A stretch of DNA of 64,000 nucleotides from Pseudomonas fulva NBRC 16637 = DSM 17717 (GCF_000730565.1 NZ_BBIQ01000001.1:372001-436000); one strand, 5' to 3'; positions 28,401 through 37,764 are shown, counted from the stretch's first letter. Numbers and translations: made by a program. Notes: generated by a model from the sequence alone, not told the origin.

Positions 28401-28789
28401 CCTTGCTGGGTGGTGCGTTCACTGAGCATCTGCTCGAGCTGCGGCACGCCAAGGTTGGCGTAGCGCTGGGCCACCGACTGCACCGAGCTCTGCTTGAGCC
28501 TTGCCAGCTCTTTCTGGCTGTCGCTGGTTTCCTTTGGCGCGCTGGCCAGCTGCTGCTTGAGGGCGGTCAGCTTGCGTTCGTTGTCTTCCTTGCTGGCCAG
28601 CAGGCTGAGGGTTTGCTCGAGCACTTGCTGCAGGGCCTTCTGATCGGCTTCGGGCAGCTTGCGCTCGGCGATCTTGTCCAGGCTTTCCTGGACGCTGGCG
28701 GTGGTGGGGGCTTCAGCGGCGGCGACCGCCAGGGGAAGGCAAAGGCACAGCCCGAGCAGGGCTGTGCGAAGGTGCAGGCGAAAGGACAT
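25481..28789 (-). CDS. mscK: Large MscS-type mechanosensitive channel (MscK/KefA)
   Basis: 1102 residues. A signal peptide (cleaved near AVAAAEA) is followed by a long periplasmic coiled-coil region (about 30-470, rich in Gln/Leu heptads), about nine to eleven membrane segments (480-900), and a C-terminal MscS core: the pore helix VGLGFGMQEIFANFISG then FERPVRIGDTITIG and the beta domain. Opens at membrane tension to release ions on osmotic downshock. It starts 35 nt after the nhaP2 stop on the same strand, an osmotic/K+ pairing. Confidence 0.93.
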   Translation of the reverse strand: MSFRLHLRTALLGLCLCLPLAVAAAEAPTTASVQESLDKIAERKLPEADQKALQQVLEQTLSLLASKEDNERKLTALKQQLASAPKETSDSQKELARLKQSSVQSVAQRYANLGVPQLEQMLSERTTQQGELQKALSEANSLIINSQTRPERAQSEISSSQARAQQINSILKSGKDAGKPISADLRNQLNAELASLNALTQLRRQELAGNSVLQDLGNARHDLLIERTARLEQEIQGLQTLINDKRLAQSQETVTQQSIEAQKAGGSSLLATESAANLKLSDYLLRSTDRLNELTQQNLRTKQQLDTLTQADQALDEQISVLKGSLLLSKILYKQKQTLPHLKLDRDLADQIADTRLYQFEVNQQREQMSSPVSYVDKLLAAQPPETVTPQLRKALLEVAITRSDLLERLNRELSALLNESITLQLNQKQLLGTAQSLRTTLDEQMFWIPSNKPLDWDWLAYVPQRLADQVADLPWSSGLKELADGLSQRPLLFLPLLLVIGALLWRRKYLYQRLGKVHQDIGHFRRDSQWHTPQAILINILLAMPVSLGLALCSYALQIDARGQNANLGAALWQLAQAWLVFYTAYRILSPGGVAEIHFRWYKPQVEFLRGWVRRLGTVVLALVGVVAVAEHQPSALADDVLGIGVVLTCYALMAWLLSRLLLSSPAHRDTSLFRKAVGVAFTALPIALFIAVCFGYYYTALKLTDRLIYTLYLLLFWLVIEAAFVRGLSVAARRLAYQRALSKRAAAKEGLDGEVVVEEPTLDIEQVNQQSLRLIRLALLGGFIAGLYWVWSDLLSVFAYLNNFVLYEYTSGTGAAASMVPISLGDLLGALVIVGITFALAGNLPGLLEVLVLSRLNLAQGSAYATTTLLSYTIVGVGIVSTLSTLGVSWDKLQWLVAALSVGLGFGMQEIFANFISGIMILFERPVRIGDTITIGNLSGTVSKIRIRATTITDFDRKDIIVPNKTFITGQLINWSLTDTVTRVTLKLGIDYGSDLDLVRDLLLKGAHENPRVLKDPEPLVYFLQFGESSLDHELRMHVRDLGDRNPTLDEINRYINREFKAHDIKISVRQVEVFLMDPKAGKQQLIPMDSPKSDGTQPV

Positions 28790-28824
28790 AGGCAGACTAC
28801 TTGTGGATCAGGCAGAAACGAAGT

Positions 28825-30567
28825 TTAGAGGAACAATCCTGGTCCTGGTCGCGATCCTTCGGGGAATCTGACGCCCACTTTCTGAATCTTGTTCCCGTCC
28901 ATGGTCGCCACTGTCCAGATCGTGCCATGCCATTCGACCTGGTCGCCTACCACTGGCGCGCCTCCGACCTTCTGTCGGATGAACTGCGCCAGCGGCATGT
29001 GGGCATCCTGGCTGTCGACGTTGAGGCCATAGAGCGACGCCACGGCGCCGAGCTCGGCATCGCCTTCGAGCACGAAGTCGCCGAAGAAGCGCAGGTCCAG
29101 GCCGCGTTGGGGCGCCTGGCTGAAGAGTTTGCCCAGTGCAGGCAGGTTGTGCTCATGCCCGATCACGCACAGCATGTCGTCCACTTCCAGCACGGTACTG
29201 CCCGAAGGGTGCAGCAGCTGTTCGCCACGGAACAGCGCGGCGATGCGCGTGCCCTCTGGCATCTTCAGCTCCCTGAGCGCCGCTCCAATGCACCACTTTT
29301 CGGCGCCCAGGCGGTAGACGAACATCTCCCATTCGCTGGTGATGTGCACTTCCAGTGCCGAGCGAGAGATGGGCGCCGGGTCTGGCGGCACCGTCACCTT
29401 GAGCAGTTTGGCCATCCAGGGCAGGCTGGTGCCCTGCACCAGCAGCGAAACCAGGACGATGAAGAACGCCAGGTTGAAGAACAGCTGGGCGTCCGGCAGA
29501 CCGGCCATCAGCGGGAATACCGCCAGGATGATGGGCACGGCGCCGCGCAGGCCTACCCAGGAAATGAAGGCTTTCTCGCGGTCGTGGAACGCCTTGAAGG
29601 GGAGCAGTGCGGCAACGACCGACAACGGGCGTGCGATCAGAATCATCCACAGGGCAAGACCCAGTGCCGGCAGGGCGATAGGCAGCAGGTCGTGAGGCGT
29701 CACCAACAGCCCCAGCACCAGGAACATCCCGATCTGGGCCAGCCACGCCATGCCGTCGAGCATGTGCAAAATGCCGTGCCGGCTGCGGATCGGCTTGTTG
29801 CCCAGCACCAGCCCGCACAGGTAGACCGCAAGGAAACCACTGCCGTGCAAAGCGTTGGTCAGCGAGAAGACCACCAGCCCACCGGCCACGACCAGAATCG
29901 GGTAAAGGCCGCCTGCCAAGTTGATGCGGTTGACCAACTGCAGCATCACCCAGCCGCCGCCCAGCCCCAGCAACCCGCCGATGCCGAACTCGCGCAACAG
30001 GTGGCCCAGCAGGCTCCAGTGCAGCCCGGTCTGGCCACTGGCGATCATGTCGATGAGGGTCACGGTGAGGAACACCGCCATCGGGTCGTTGCTACCCGAT
30101 TCGATTTCCAGTGTGGCGGTGACCCGTTCGTTCAGGCCTTTACCGCCCAGCAGTGAGAAGACCGCTGCGGCATCGGTGGAGCCCACGATGGCGCCAATCA
30201 GCAGGCCCTGGATCAGGTTCAGGTCGAACAACCAGGCCGCCACCATGCCGGTCAGCGCCGTGGTGATCATGACCCCGACCGTTGCCAGCGAAAGCGCCGG
30301 CCACAAGGCGACCCGGAAGCTTGCCACCCGCGTGCGCAAACCACCGTCGAGCAGGATCACGGCAAGCGCGAGGTTGCCCACCAGGTAGGCGGTTGGGTAG
30401 TTGTTGAAAATGATGCCACCCCCGTCCACGCCAGCGATCATGCCGACGGCCAGGATGATGACCAGAATCGGGATGCCAAGCCGCGACGACAGCGAACTGA
30501 CCAGGATGCTTGCCCCCACCAGCAATGCGCCGATCAGGAACAGGCTATTGATGGTACTGGCATCCAA
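28825..30567 (-). CDS. nhaP2: K+/H+ antiporter, CPA1 family
   Basis: 580 residues: about 13 membrane helices with the antiporter Asp pair ([14 protein letters not shown] and [13 protein letters not shown]), then a cytosolic TrkA_C-like domain ([19 protein letters not shown]) and a C-terminal CorC_HlyC-like domain. Exports K+ or Na+ in exchange for protons. The start is a TTG at 30567 (followed by Asp-Ala-Ser-Thr), with GGAG upstream; all upstream ATGs give unrelated sequence, so TTG is the best family-consistent start. Probably transcribed with mscK. Confidence 0.93.
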   Translation of the reverse strand: MDASTINSLFLIGALLVGASILVSSLSSRLGIPILVIILAVGMIAGVDGGGIIFNNYPTAYLVGNLALAVILLDGGLRTRVASFRVALWPALSLATVGVMITTALTGMVAAWLFDLNLIQGLLIGAIVGSTDAAAVFSLLGGKGLNERVTATLEIESGSNDPMAVFLTVTLIDMIASGQTGLHWSLLGHLLREFGIGGLLGLGGGWVMLQLVNRINLAGGLYPILVVAGGLVVFSLTNALHGSGFLAVYLCGLVLGNKPIRSRHGILHMLDGMAWLAQIGMFLVLGLLVTPHDLLPIALPALGLALWMILIARPLSVVAALLPFKAFHDREKAFISWVGLRGAVPIILAVFPLMAGLPDAQLFFNLAFFIVLVSLLVQGTSLPWMAKLLKVTVPPDPAPISRSALEVHITSEWEMFVYRLGAEKWCIGAALRELKMPEGTRIAALFRGEQLLHPSGSTVLEVDDMLCVIGHEHNLPALGKLFSQAPQRGLDLRFFGDFVLEGDAELGAVASLYGLNVDSQDAHMPLAQFIRQKVGGAPVVGDQVEWHGTIWTVATMDGNKIQKVGVRFPEGSRPGPGLFL

Positions 30568-30732
30568 AGGCAGGTACTCCGGGACAACGAGGAGGGAAGA
30601 CGTGATAGCGCGGATTCGGTGTTTGCTAGCAGGTCGCGTGCCAACCGATTCTAACCTGATGAATTGGCAGCCTGTAAAGCGTTTCTGAAGATGTAGGCAA
30701 GCCAGCCCGCAGCGCGCGCCGCCTTTAAAGAA

Positions 30733-30754
30733 GAGGGCCGCGAATGCGGCCCTC
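30733..30754 (-). terminator. Rho-independent terminator after choV
   Basis: Perfect 9-bp stem GAGGGCCGC (30733-30741) with GAAT loop and its complement (30746-30754); on the minus strand it is followed by TTCTTT. It closes the choXWV transcript directly after the choV stop. Confidence 0.8.
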
Positions 30755-30760
30755 GTGCAA

Positions 30761-31939
30761 TCAACCGTGGTTCTTGCCCAGCAAGGCGTGATAAAGCTCG
30801 GTGTCTCCCAGAATCCCCACGACTTTGTCGTTTTCCTGCAGCACCAGCTTGTTGCCGGTCTGGTAGCGAATCTGCAGGGCCTCACGCATGCCGATATCGG
30901 CATGCACCAGGGTTGGCCTGCGGCTCAGGCCTTCCACTGCCTGCCCTGGCGCCCAGTTCTGCATCTCCAGCCCGTTCTGGCCTTGCCGTGCACGCTTGAT
31001 CGAATTGCCTTCACCCAAGTCCAGCCACGAATCGCCACCGGGGTCCAGGCAGACCGAGCCGTTGACGCGCTTGCAGTTGTCGAGCGAGCGCATCAGGCTG
31101 CGTCCGCACAGTACGTTCAGCGGATTGGTATGGGCCACGAAGGTGCGCACGTATTCATCGGCCGGGTTGAGCACGATTTCCTCGGGCTTGCTGTACTGGA
31201 TGATCCGGCCGTCCTTCATGATCGCGATCCGGCTGCCCAGCTTGAGCGCCTCGTCCAGGTCGTGGCTGACGAAGACGATGGTCTTGTTCAGCTGGCTCTG
31301 CAGGGTCAGCAATTCGTCCTGAAGGCCTTGGCGAATCAAGGGGTCCAGGGCCGAGAACGGTTCGTCCATCAGCAGGATGTCGGCATCCATGGCCAGCGCG
31401 CGTGCCAGGCCGACGCGCTGTTGCATGCCGCCGGACAATTCATCGGGCTTCTTGTTGCGCCACTGTGCCAGGCCTACCAGTTCGAGCTTTTCGTCGACCA
31501 GCTTGCGACGCTCCTTCTCGGGGCGGCCCTGCATTTCGAGGCCGAAGCTGATGTTCTCGCGCACCGTGAGCCAAGGCATCAGGGCGAACTTCTGGAACAC
31601 CATGGCGATACGCTTGGTGCGCATCATCTTCAGTTCAGCCGGGGTGCAGTGGGCGATATCGATGTGCTTGCCTTCGTGCTCCACGAACAGCTTGCCGCGG
31701 CTCACGGTGTTCAGCCCGTTGATACAGCGCAGCAGGCTGGACTTGCCCGAACCGGAAAGGCCCATGAGCACGCAGATCTCGCCTTTCTGGATGTCCAGGT
31801 TGGCTTTCTCGACGCCGACCACAAGCCCGGTCTGCTTGAGAATCTCTTCGCGGGTCTTGCCCTGGTCCAGCAGCGACAGCGCTTCGCGTGGCTTGTTGGA
31901 GAAGATGACGTCGACGTCTTCGAATCGAATGATACTCAT
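30761..31939 (-). CDS. choV: Choline ABC transporter, ATP-binding subunit
   Basis: 392 residues. ProV-type ATPase: Walker [10 protein letters not shown], signature [15 protein letters not shown], Walker [14 protein letters not shown] and H-loop VFVSHD, then a C-terminal regulatory extension (about 280-392) with a CBS-like [11 protein letters not shown]...VGILGD part. Powers uptake of choline with ChoW and ChoX. Overlaps choW by 4 nt; ends at a terminator. Confidence 0.93.
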   Translation of the reverse strand: MSIIRFEDVDVIFSNKPREALSLLDQGKTREEILKQTGLVVGVEKANLDIQKGEICVLMGLSGSGKSSLLRCINGLNTVSRGKLFVEHEGKHIDIAHCTPAELKMMRTKRIAMVFQKFALMPWLTVRENISFGLEMQGRPEKERRKLVDEKLELVGLAQWRNKKPDELSGGMQQRVGLARALAMDADILLMDEPFSALDPLIRQGLQDELLTLQSQLNKTIVFVSHDLDEALKLGSRIAIMKDGRIIQYSKPEEIVLNPADEYVRTFVAHTNPLNVLCGRSLMRSLDNCKRVNGSVCLDPGGDSWLDLGEGNSIKRARQGQNGLEMQNWAPGQAVEGLSRRPTLVHADIGMREALQIRYQTGNKLVLQENDKVVGILGDTELYHALLGKNHG

Positions 31940-32781
31940 GCTTCACTCCTGGCCGGCAGCTCCGGTTGCTTGCAGATACGGTCGAGCATGATCGCCAGCA
32001 GCACGATTGCCAGGCCCGCTTCGAAGCCCAAGGAAATATCGGCGGTGTTCAGTGCGTTGACCACGGGTTTGCCCAGGCCGTCGGCGCCCACCAGGGCGGC
32101 GATCACCACCATCGACAGCGACAGCATGATGCATTGGGTGACGCCTGCGGCGATGCTCGGCATCGCATGGGGCAGTTCGATACGGGTGAGCAGTTGACGG
32201 CGCGAGCAGCCAAAAGCCTTGCCGGCGTCCATCAGTTCCTGGGGCACATCGCAGATACCCAGGTAGGTCAGGCGGATGGGGGCGGCGATGGCGAATACCA
32301 CCGTCGAGATCAACCCAGGCACCACGCCCAGGCCGAACAGGGTAAGGGTAGGGATCAGGTAGACGAAGGTGGGGACCGTCTGCATCAGGTCGAGCACCGG
32401 CCGCATGGCGGTGTAGAACATCGGCTTGTGTGCGGCGACGATACCCAGCGGCACGCCGATGGCCACGCAGACCACGGTGGCGAAACTGACCTGGGCCAGG
32501 GTTTCCATGGTTTCCTGCCAGTAGCCCAGGTTGAGGATCAGCAGAAAGGACACTGCGACGAAGGCGGTCAATGCCCACTTGCGCTGGATCAGGTGCGCCA
32601 GGGCAGCGAATAGCGCGATGAGCACGAGCGGGTTGAACCAGGTCAGGGTACTGGTGACCCCATGGATCATGAACTCCAGGCCTTGGGCGATGGCGTCGAA
32701 ATAATTCGCGCCGTGCTGGGTCAGCCACTCGACGAACGAGGACATGTACTGGCCCAGGGGTATTTTCTGATCGATAAGCAT
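31936..32781 (-). CDS. choW: Choline ABC transporter, permease subunit
   Basis: 281 residues, ProW-type permease with six or seven membrane segments and the EAA-like loop (DVPQELMDAGKAFGCSRRQLL) that contacts the ATPase. Inner-membrane channel for choline uptake. The start is the ATG at 32781; choX ends 85 nt upstream, so the three genes form choX-choW-choV. Confidence 0.93.
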   Translation of the reverse strand: MLIDQKIPLGQYMSSFVEWLTQHGANYFDAIAQGLEFMIHGVTSTLTWFNPLVLIALFAALAHLIQRKWALTAFVAVSFLLILNLGYWQETMETLAQVSFATVVCVAIGVPLGIVAAHKPMFYTAMRPVLDLMQTVPTFVYLIPTLTLFGLGVVPGLISTVVFAIAAPIRLTYLGICDVPQELMDAGKAFGCSRRQLLTRIELPHAMPSIAAGVTQCIMLSLSMVVIAALVGADGLGKPVVNALNTADISLGFEAGLAIVLLAIMLDRICKQPELPARSEA

Positions 32782-32866
32782 GATAGCGAGCTTCCACCTG
32801 CGTAGATTGAAATCAACCCGGGGCGGGCACGGTCCTGCCCCGAGATAGCGCTACTGCGTAGTTCGG

Positions 32867-33814
32867 TTATTGCGTCAGCTTGGCCTTGGCCGCCTCGAGA
32901 CCAGGTTTGCCATCCACGGTGGTCACGCCTGCCAGCCAGGTGTCCAGCTTGCCAGGATTGTCCTTGAGCCATTTGCGCGCGGCGGCGTCGGGCTTCATCT
33001 TGTCGTCCAGGACATAGCCCATCATGGTGCTTTCGTCCTTGAGCTCGAACGACAGGTTCTTCAACAGTTGGCCGACGTTGCTGCATTCCTGCGCATACCC
33101 CTTGCGGGTATTGGTGTACACCGTCGCCTTGCCGAAATCGGGGCCGAAGAACTCGTCCCCACCGGTCAGGTACTGCATCTTGAACCGAGTGTTCATCGGG
33201 TGCGGCTCCCACCCCAGGAACACGATGGCTTCGCCACGTTTCTGCGAGCGATCCACCTGGGACAGCATGCCGGCCTCGCTGGACTGGACGATCTTGAAGC
33301 CGGCGTCCTTCAGGCCGAAGGCGTTCTTGTCGATCATGCTCTGGATGGTGCGGTTGCCATCATTGCCCGGCTCGATCCCGTAGATCTTGCCGCCTAGCTC
33401 ATCCTTGAACTTGGGAATGTCGCTGAAATCCTTCAAGCCCTTGTCGTACAGGGCTTGCGGTACTGCCAGCGTGTATTTGGCGTTTTCCAGGTTGGCGCGC
33501 AGGGTTTCGACCGTACCGGCGTCGCGGTACTGCTTGATGTCGTTCTCCATGGTCGGCATCCAGTTGCCGAGAAACACGTCCAGGTCCTTGCCGGCCGCCA
33601 GCGACTTGTAGGTCACCGGCACCGAGATCATGGTGGTGTGCGTCTTGTAGCCCAAGGCGTCGAGCACAGCGCTGGTGGTGGCCGTGGTTACCGTGATGTC
33701 GGTCCAGCCGACATCCGAAAACCGCACCGTCTGGCACTGCTCGGGTTCTGCAGCCTGGGCCAGTACCGGTGCGGACAGCAACGCGACCAGCAACAGCGAG
33801 GGTGAACCTTTCAT
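32867..33814 (-). CDS. choX: Choline-binding periplasmic protein
   Basis: 315 residues with a signal peptide (cleavage near AQAAEP). OpuAC-type quaternary-amine-binding fold; the aromatic residues expected to cage a trimethylammonium group are present (GWTDI, FLGNWMPTM, FLGWEPHPMN). It delivers choline to ChoW/ChoV. It is adjacent to sdaB and gbdR as in other pseudomonads. Its promoter must lie in the 440-nt gap shared with sdaB. Confidence 0.92.
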   Translation of the reverse strand: MKGSPSLLLVALLSAPVLAQAAEPEQCQTVRFSDVGWTDITVTTATTSAVLDALGYKTHTTMISVPVTYKSLAAGKDLDVFLGNWMPTMENDIKQYRDAGTVETLRANLENAKYTLAVPQALYDKGLKDFSDIPKFKDELGGKIYGIEPGNDGNRTIQSMIDKNAFGLKDAGFKIVQSSEAGMLSQVDRSQKRGEAIVFLGWEPHPMNTRFKMQYLTGGDEFFGPDFGKATVYTNTRKGYAQECSNVGQLLKNLSFELKDESTMMGYVLDDKMKPDAAARKWLKDNPGKLDTWLAGVTTVDGKPGLEAAKAKLTQ

Positions 33815-33969
33815 GGGTGGACTCCTGTGATTTTGTCTTCGGGTTCGCGTGGTTCGTCGGACGTTCTGAGGGTCCGATCGATCAGGCCTGCAGAGGGCAG
33901 GTTGCGTGGCCGTGCTTTACGAGTCGCTTTCGATAATCCTCCAGCGCCGAGCAATCGCCTACTGGTGGA

Positions 33970-34025
33970 GTCGTATCCAGTACGCAACGGGTCGCATCCA
34001 GTATGGGCAATGTCGCTTATGGATT
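33970..34025 (+). promoter_or_regulatory. Three GTCG half-sites at exact 21-bp spacing: probable GbdR site for sdaB/choX
   Basis: GTCGTATCC (33970), GTCGCATCC (33991) and GTCGCTTAT (34012) are in exact 21-bp register, two helical turns apart, as expected for an AraC-family activator. The last is part of CAATGTCGCTTATGGAT, very close to CCATGTCGCCCATGGAT upstream of gbcA on its own strand. The remainder of the 440-nt choX-sdaB gap (33815-34254) shows no gene. Confidence 0.6.
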
Positions 34026-34254
34026 CTTCTGCCCATCCTGCCGCTTTTTTGCGTCACCAAGGCGCCGGAAAGCGGCGCGCTGGGCCTGCAAAACAGGCGG
34101 CGCGGCTGGACAAGACTACGTCGGTTGCAGACGGCGAGCAGGGTGGCAAAAGCCCGATGATGCGTGCATTGAAGGCGGCCTGCAGTTCAGCCTAGCAGCT
34201 GCCCCGCCCTGCGCATTGCGCGCACAGACAAGCCCAGCAAGAGGTGATTCGACA

Positions 34255-35631
34255 ATGGCCATCAGCGTGTTCGACCTGTTCAAGATCGGTGTCGGGCCTT
34301 CCAGCTCGCACACCGTCGGCCCCATGCGTGCCGGTGCCCTGTTCGTCCAAGGGCTGCGTGAGCGCGGCGAGCTGGAACAGGTAAAGCGGATCGAGGTGCG
34401 CCTGTATGGTTCGCTGTCGGCTACCGGTATCGGCCATGGGACCGACAACGCCACCATCATGGGGCTGATGGGCGAATGGCCAGACGCCATCGACCCCACC
34501 CAGATCGTCCCGCGTATTGCCGACCTGCGTGAAACCCAGGTGCTCAAGCTCGATAACCGCCTGCCCATCGACTTCATCTGGGCCCGTGACATGCTGCTGC
34601 TCGAGGAGAACCTGCCTTACCACCCGAACGCCATGACCCTTGTGGCAGAAGGCGAGCATGGCGAAATTCACCGCGATACCTACTACTCGGTCGGCGGTGG
34701 CTTCGTGGTCGATGCCGCCCAGGCCGCCAGTGGCGTGCTGGACGCCGACCAGACCGTGCTGCCTTACGATTTCAACAGCGCGGCTGAACTGTTGCGCCTG
34801 TGCAAGCAAAACGACCTGAGCGTGTCGCAATTGATGATGGCCAATGAACGGGTCTGGCGCAGCGAGGCGGAGATTCGCGCCGGCCTGCACACGCTTTGGG
34901 ATGCCATGCAGGAGTGCGTCAACAATGGGCTCAAGTACGAAGGCACGCTTCCGGGCGGGCTGAACGTGCGCCGCCGTGCTGCCAAGCTGCACCGCAGCCT
35001 GCAGGAGATCGGCAAGCCCAACGTGATCGGCTCGACCATGAGCGCCATGGAGTGGGTCAACTTGTTCGCCTTGGCCGTGAACGAAGAGAACGCCGCAGGC
35101 GGGCGCATGGTCACCGCGCCTACCAACGGCGCGGCCGGCATCATTCCGGCGGTGCTGCACTACTACATGCGGTTCAGCGACGAGGTGGACGAGTCCAGCG
35201 TGGTCGATTTCTTCCTCGCAGCCGCCGCCGTGGGCATCCTGTGCAAGAAGAACGCCTCGATCTCAGGTGCCGAAGTGGGCTGTCAGGGTGAGGTAGGCTC
35301 GGCATGTGCCATGGCCGCGGCAGGGCTTGCCCAAGTACTGGGTGCTACCCCGCCCCAGGTTGAAAACGCAGCCGAAATTGCCTTGGAACACAATTTGGGC
35401 CTGACCTGCGACCCGGTAGGTGGTTTGGTGCAGGTGCCCTGCATCGAGCGCAATGCGATTGCTGCGGTGAAGGCCATCAACGCCGTGCAGATGGCGTTGC
35501 GCGGTGATGGCGAGCATTTCATCTCCCTCGACCAGGTGATCCGCACCATGCGTGATACAGGTGCCGACATGCACGACAAGTACAAGGAAACCTCGCGCGG
35601 CGGCCTTGCCGTCAGCGCCATCGAGTGCTGA
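34255..35631 (+). CDS. sdaB: L-serine ammonia-lyase (4Fe-4S type)
   Basis: 458 residues, deaminates serine to pyruvate in the cytosol; this is the last step of the choline-to-pyruvate route. N-terminal beta domain with GPSSSHTVGPMRAG; C-terminal alpha domain with the iron-sulfur Cys residues in KKNASISGAEVGCQGEVGSACAMAAAG and CDPVGGLVQVPC. ATG at 34255 follows GAGGTG; the frame stays open upstream but that sequence is not protein-like. It lies beside choX and gbdR, as in P. aeruginosa. Confidence 0.95.
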   Translation: MAISVFDLFKIGVGPSSSHTVGPMRAGALFVQGLRERGELEQVKRIEVRLYGSLSATGIGHGTDNATIMGLMGEWPDAIDPTQIVPRIADLRETQVLKLDNRLPIDFIWARDMLLLEENLPYHPNAMTLVAEGEHGEIHRDTYYSVGGGFVVDAAQAASGVLDADQTVLPYDFNSAAELLRLCKQNDLSVSQLMMANERVWRSEAEIRAGLHTLWDAMQECVNNGLKYEGTLPGGLNVRRRAAKLHRSLQEIGKPNVIGSTMSAMEWVNLFALAVNEENAAGGRMVTAPTNGAAGIIPAVLHYYMRFSDEVDESSVVDFFLAAAAVGILCKKNASISGAEVGCQGEVGSACAMAAAGLAQVLGATPPQVENAAEIALEHNLGLTCDPVGGLVQVPCIERNAIAAVKAINAVQMALRGDGEHFISLDQVIRTMRDTGADMHDKYKETSRGGLAVSAIEC

Positions 35632-36078
35632 GGCACTTCTTCGATCTGCAGTGTCATCGTCGAGCGATCGGCGTTGGCACTGCGCTCATCATAACGGTGC
35701 AAAGCACCACCTCGTGACCTTAAAACGTGCAAGACGATGCCTACCGTCAGTCGGATGTCGTGATCGGTGCAGGCATTGTCGGTGACACTCAAGAGTGTCG
35801 TTTCTGGGCAACTTGGGGACTGTATGTCACCAAAGTGCTCAGGGGTTACACGCATACCGCCTAGAACGCCTGTTTGAGCGCTGTAACAGACTTGTAGGAA
35901 AGTCCTGATTTTGATCACTGAGTAGGTCGTTTTCAGGTTTTTTCGGATAGCTGTTCAATTTCAGGCACGGCGTTTGCGTAGTGATAGACAACCAAGCCCC
36001 GTGGACGACCCTGGGGCAATAACAAGAAATCAGTGCCCGCCTGAGGCACACCCTGCATTTGTGTGAGGAGAAATCGCG
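35632..36078. other. Intergenic region sdaB-gbdR (447 nt)
   Basis: No coding sequence supported: a long minus-strand open frame here is antisense to gbdR and has no family features. It contains the sigma54 promoter candidate at 35964-35977 and several short dyads such as GGTGC-AAA-GCACC (35697-35709). It probably carries activator sites for gbdR expression. Confidence 0.6.
35964..35977 (+). promoter_or_regulatory. Sigma54 promoter candidate for gbdR
   Basis: GGCACG-GCGT-TTGC (35964-35977) matches the -24/-12 consensus TGGCACG-N4-TTGC except for the first T. It is about 100 nt upstream of the gbdR ATG on the same strand. In P. aeruginosa, choline-pathway control through NtrC, CbrB and sigma54 has been reported, which fits. 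Confidence 0.65.
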
Positions 36079-37185
36079 ATGACGTCGTACACCTCCGGGA
36101 ATCCAACCCAGAACCGCACAACCCCCCAGTCCATCGGGTTTCTTCTCCTGGACAATTTCACGCTCATTTCCCTGGCGTCGGCGGTCGAGCCCCTGCGCAT
36201 GGCCAACCAGCTGTCCGGCCGTGAGCTGTACCGCTGGCATACCCTGACCGTCGATGGCGGCCAGGTCTGGGCCAGTGACGGCCTGCAGATCACCCCCGAT
36301 GCCGCCATGCACAGCGCACCCCCCATGGACACGGTCATCGTCTGTGGCGGTGTGGGTATCCAGCGTACCGTGACACGTGAGCACGTGACCTGGCTGCAAG
36401 CCCAGGCTCGCCAATCGCGCCGCCTTGGAGCGGTGTGCACCGGCAGCTGGGCACTGGCCTGTGCCGGCCTGCTCGACGGCTTCGATTGCAGCGTGCACTG
36501 GGAGTGCCTGGCGGCCATGCAGGAGGCCTACCCACGGGTCAACATGAGCACCCGCCTGTTTACCCTCGACCGCAACCGCTTCACCAGCTCTGGCGGCACT
36601 GCGCCGTTGGACATGATGTTGCACTTGATCAGCCGCGATCATGGTCGGGAATTGTCGGCGGCCATTTCCGAGATGTTCGTCTACGAGCGCATCCGTAACG
36701 AGCAGGATCACCAGCGCGTACCGCTCAAGCACATGCTGGGCACCAACCAGCCGAAACTGCAGGAAATCGTCGCGCTGATGGAAGCCAACCTCGAGGAGCC
36801 GATCGACCTGGACGAGCTCGCCGTCTACGTATCGGTGTCGCGTCGGCAGCTTGAGCGTCTTTTCCAGAAGTACCTGCACTGTTCGCCTTCGCGCTACTAC
36901 CTCAAGCTGCGTCTGATACGCGCACGTCAGCTGCTCAAGCAGACGCCGATGTCGATCATCGAGGTGGCGTCGGTCTGCGGCTTCGTGTCCACGCCACACT
37001 TCTCCAAGTGTTACCGCGAGTACTTCGGCATTCCACCGCGCGACGAGCGTGTTGGCTCCAATACGACCCAGCAGGTGGCGATGATGCCGATTCCACAAGC
37101 CATCACCCTGTCGCCCCACAGCGGTCCCATGGCGGCATTGAGTCAGGCGCGTAATGAGTCGACGTTTGCCAGTGTGAGGCTCTAA
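36079..37185 (+). CDS. gbdR: Glycine-betaine-responsive AraC-family activator GbdR
   Basis: 368 residues: a GATase1/DJ-1-like sensor domain (about 18-190, IGFLLLDNFTLISLASAVEPLRMAN start, GAVCTGSWALA nucleophile-like elbow) and a C-terminal AraC HTH domain (about 230-330, YVSVSRRQLERLFQKY and VASVCGFVSTPHFSKCYREYFG). It activates genes for betaine, dimethylglycine and sarcosine breakdown in response to betaine. Good RBS GAGGAG ahead of ATG 36079. Adjacent to sdaB and choXWV. The paralogue CdhR lies at 43496. Confidence 0.93.
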   Translation: MTSYTSGNPTQNRTTPQSIGFLLLDNFTLISLASAVEPLRMANQLSGRELYRWHTLTVDGGQVWASDGLQITPDAAMHSAPPMDTVIVCGGVGIQRTVTREHVTWLQAQARQSRRLGAVCTGSWALACAGLLDGFDCSVHWECLAAMQEAYPRVNMSTRLFTLDRNRFTSSGGTAPLDMMLHLISRDHGRELSAAISEMFVYERIRNEQDHQRVPLKHMLGTNQPKLQEIVALMEANLEEPIDLDELAVYVSVSRRQLERLFQKYLHCSPSRYYLKLRLIRARQLLKQTPMSIIEVASVCGFVSTPHFSKCYREYFGIPPRDERVGSNTTQQVAMMPIPQAITLSPHSGPMAALSQARNESTFASVRL

Positions 37186-37211
37186 GGGTCCGGGGCGGCG
37201 TCTCAACCCAC

Positions 37212-37254
37212 TCGCCGGCATGGCGCGGCCCCTGTAGGGGCCGGCTTGCCGACG
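37212..37254. repeat. REP-type palindrome
   Basis: A compact hairpin between the convergent gbdR and the 85-residue gene: CGGCCCCTGTAGGGGCCG in the middle, extended by CGCCGGCA... and ...TTGCCGACG. Typical P. putida REP consensus; may also act as a terminator. Confidence 0.7.
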
Positions 37255-37279
37255 ATCACGCCTGCATCGCAGCGTTTGC

Positions 37280-37537
37280 TCAGGTGCGGTTATTGAATTG
37301 CGCCAAGGCTGGCAGCAGCTGTTTATCAATCGCCTGCCGCACGGCCGGTAACAAGGTGGCGCTGCCCGCGTACATCTGCTCGACCATCCCCTTGAGCGCC
37401 CGCGCGTTTGGTTCGGTGAGCCCGCGTACCACGGCCTCACATGCCTGCTCGGCACTGGCACCGGCCGGAATCTCGAACCCGCGTGCTCGCAGGTGGCCCG
37501 CCAGGTCGTCTTGATCAATCAAATCGGCATGCATCAT
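37280..37537 (-). CDS. Small conserved protein of unknown function
   Basis: 85 residues, mostly helical, no signal peptide. The motif ARALKGMVEQMYAGS and an N-terminal DQDDLAGHLRARGFEIP segment look like a folded domain, but I do not recognise the family. ATG 37537 is followed directly by a second ATG; GGGACA lies upstream. It stands alone between gbdR and the metalloprotease. Confidence 0.6.
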   Translation of the reverse strand: MMHADLIDQDDLAGHLRARGFEIPAGASAEQACEAVVRGLTEPNARALKGMVEQMYAGSATLLPAVRQAIDKQLLPALAQFNNRT

Positions 37538-37764
37538 GGCTGTTGTCCCTTTTATCGCATAGAGAGTGCTGCAGTGATCACGACCGATTCTGTGACGCCG
37601 CCGTCATGCTCGCAACCTCGAAAGGGCGGGGTGGCTGCTTTGGCTATGAACAGGTCGTTTCCGGCTAAATCCGCTGCCCAGGAACTGCGCACACTCTAGT
37701 CATCTACCGAAGCGGAGGGTTTGGTCACCCTCACTCGTGCACAGTGGATGTTGCTCGCTCTTGG

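Noticed and set aside
34003-34254. Upstream extension of the sdaB reading frame
   Set aside because: The frame is open but includes the GTCGC repeat sites and lacks protein-like features; the ATG at 34255 has a good ribosome site and the family N-terminus.
35839-37518. 559-residue minus-strand open frame across gbdR
   Set aside because: Antisense to gbdR, which has intact sensor and HTH domains on the plus strand.
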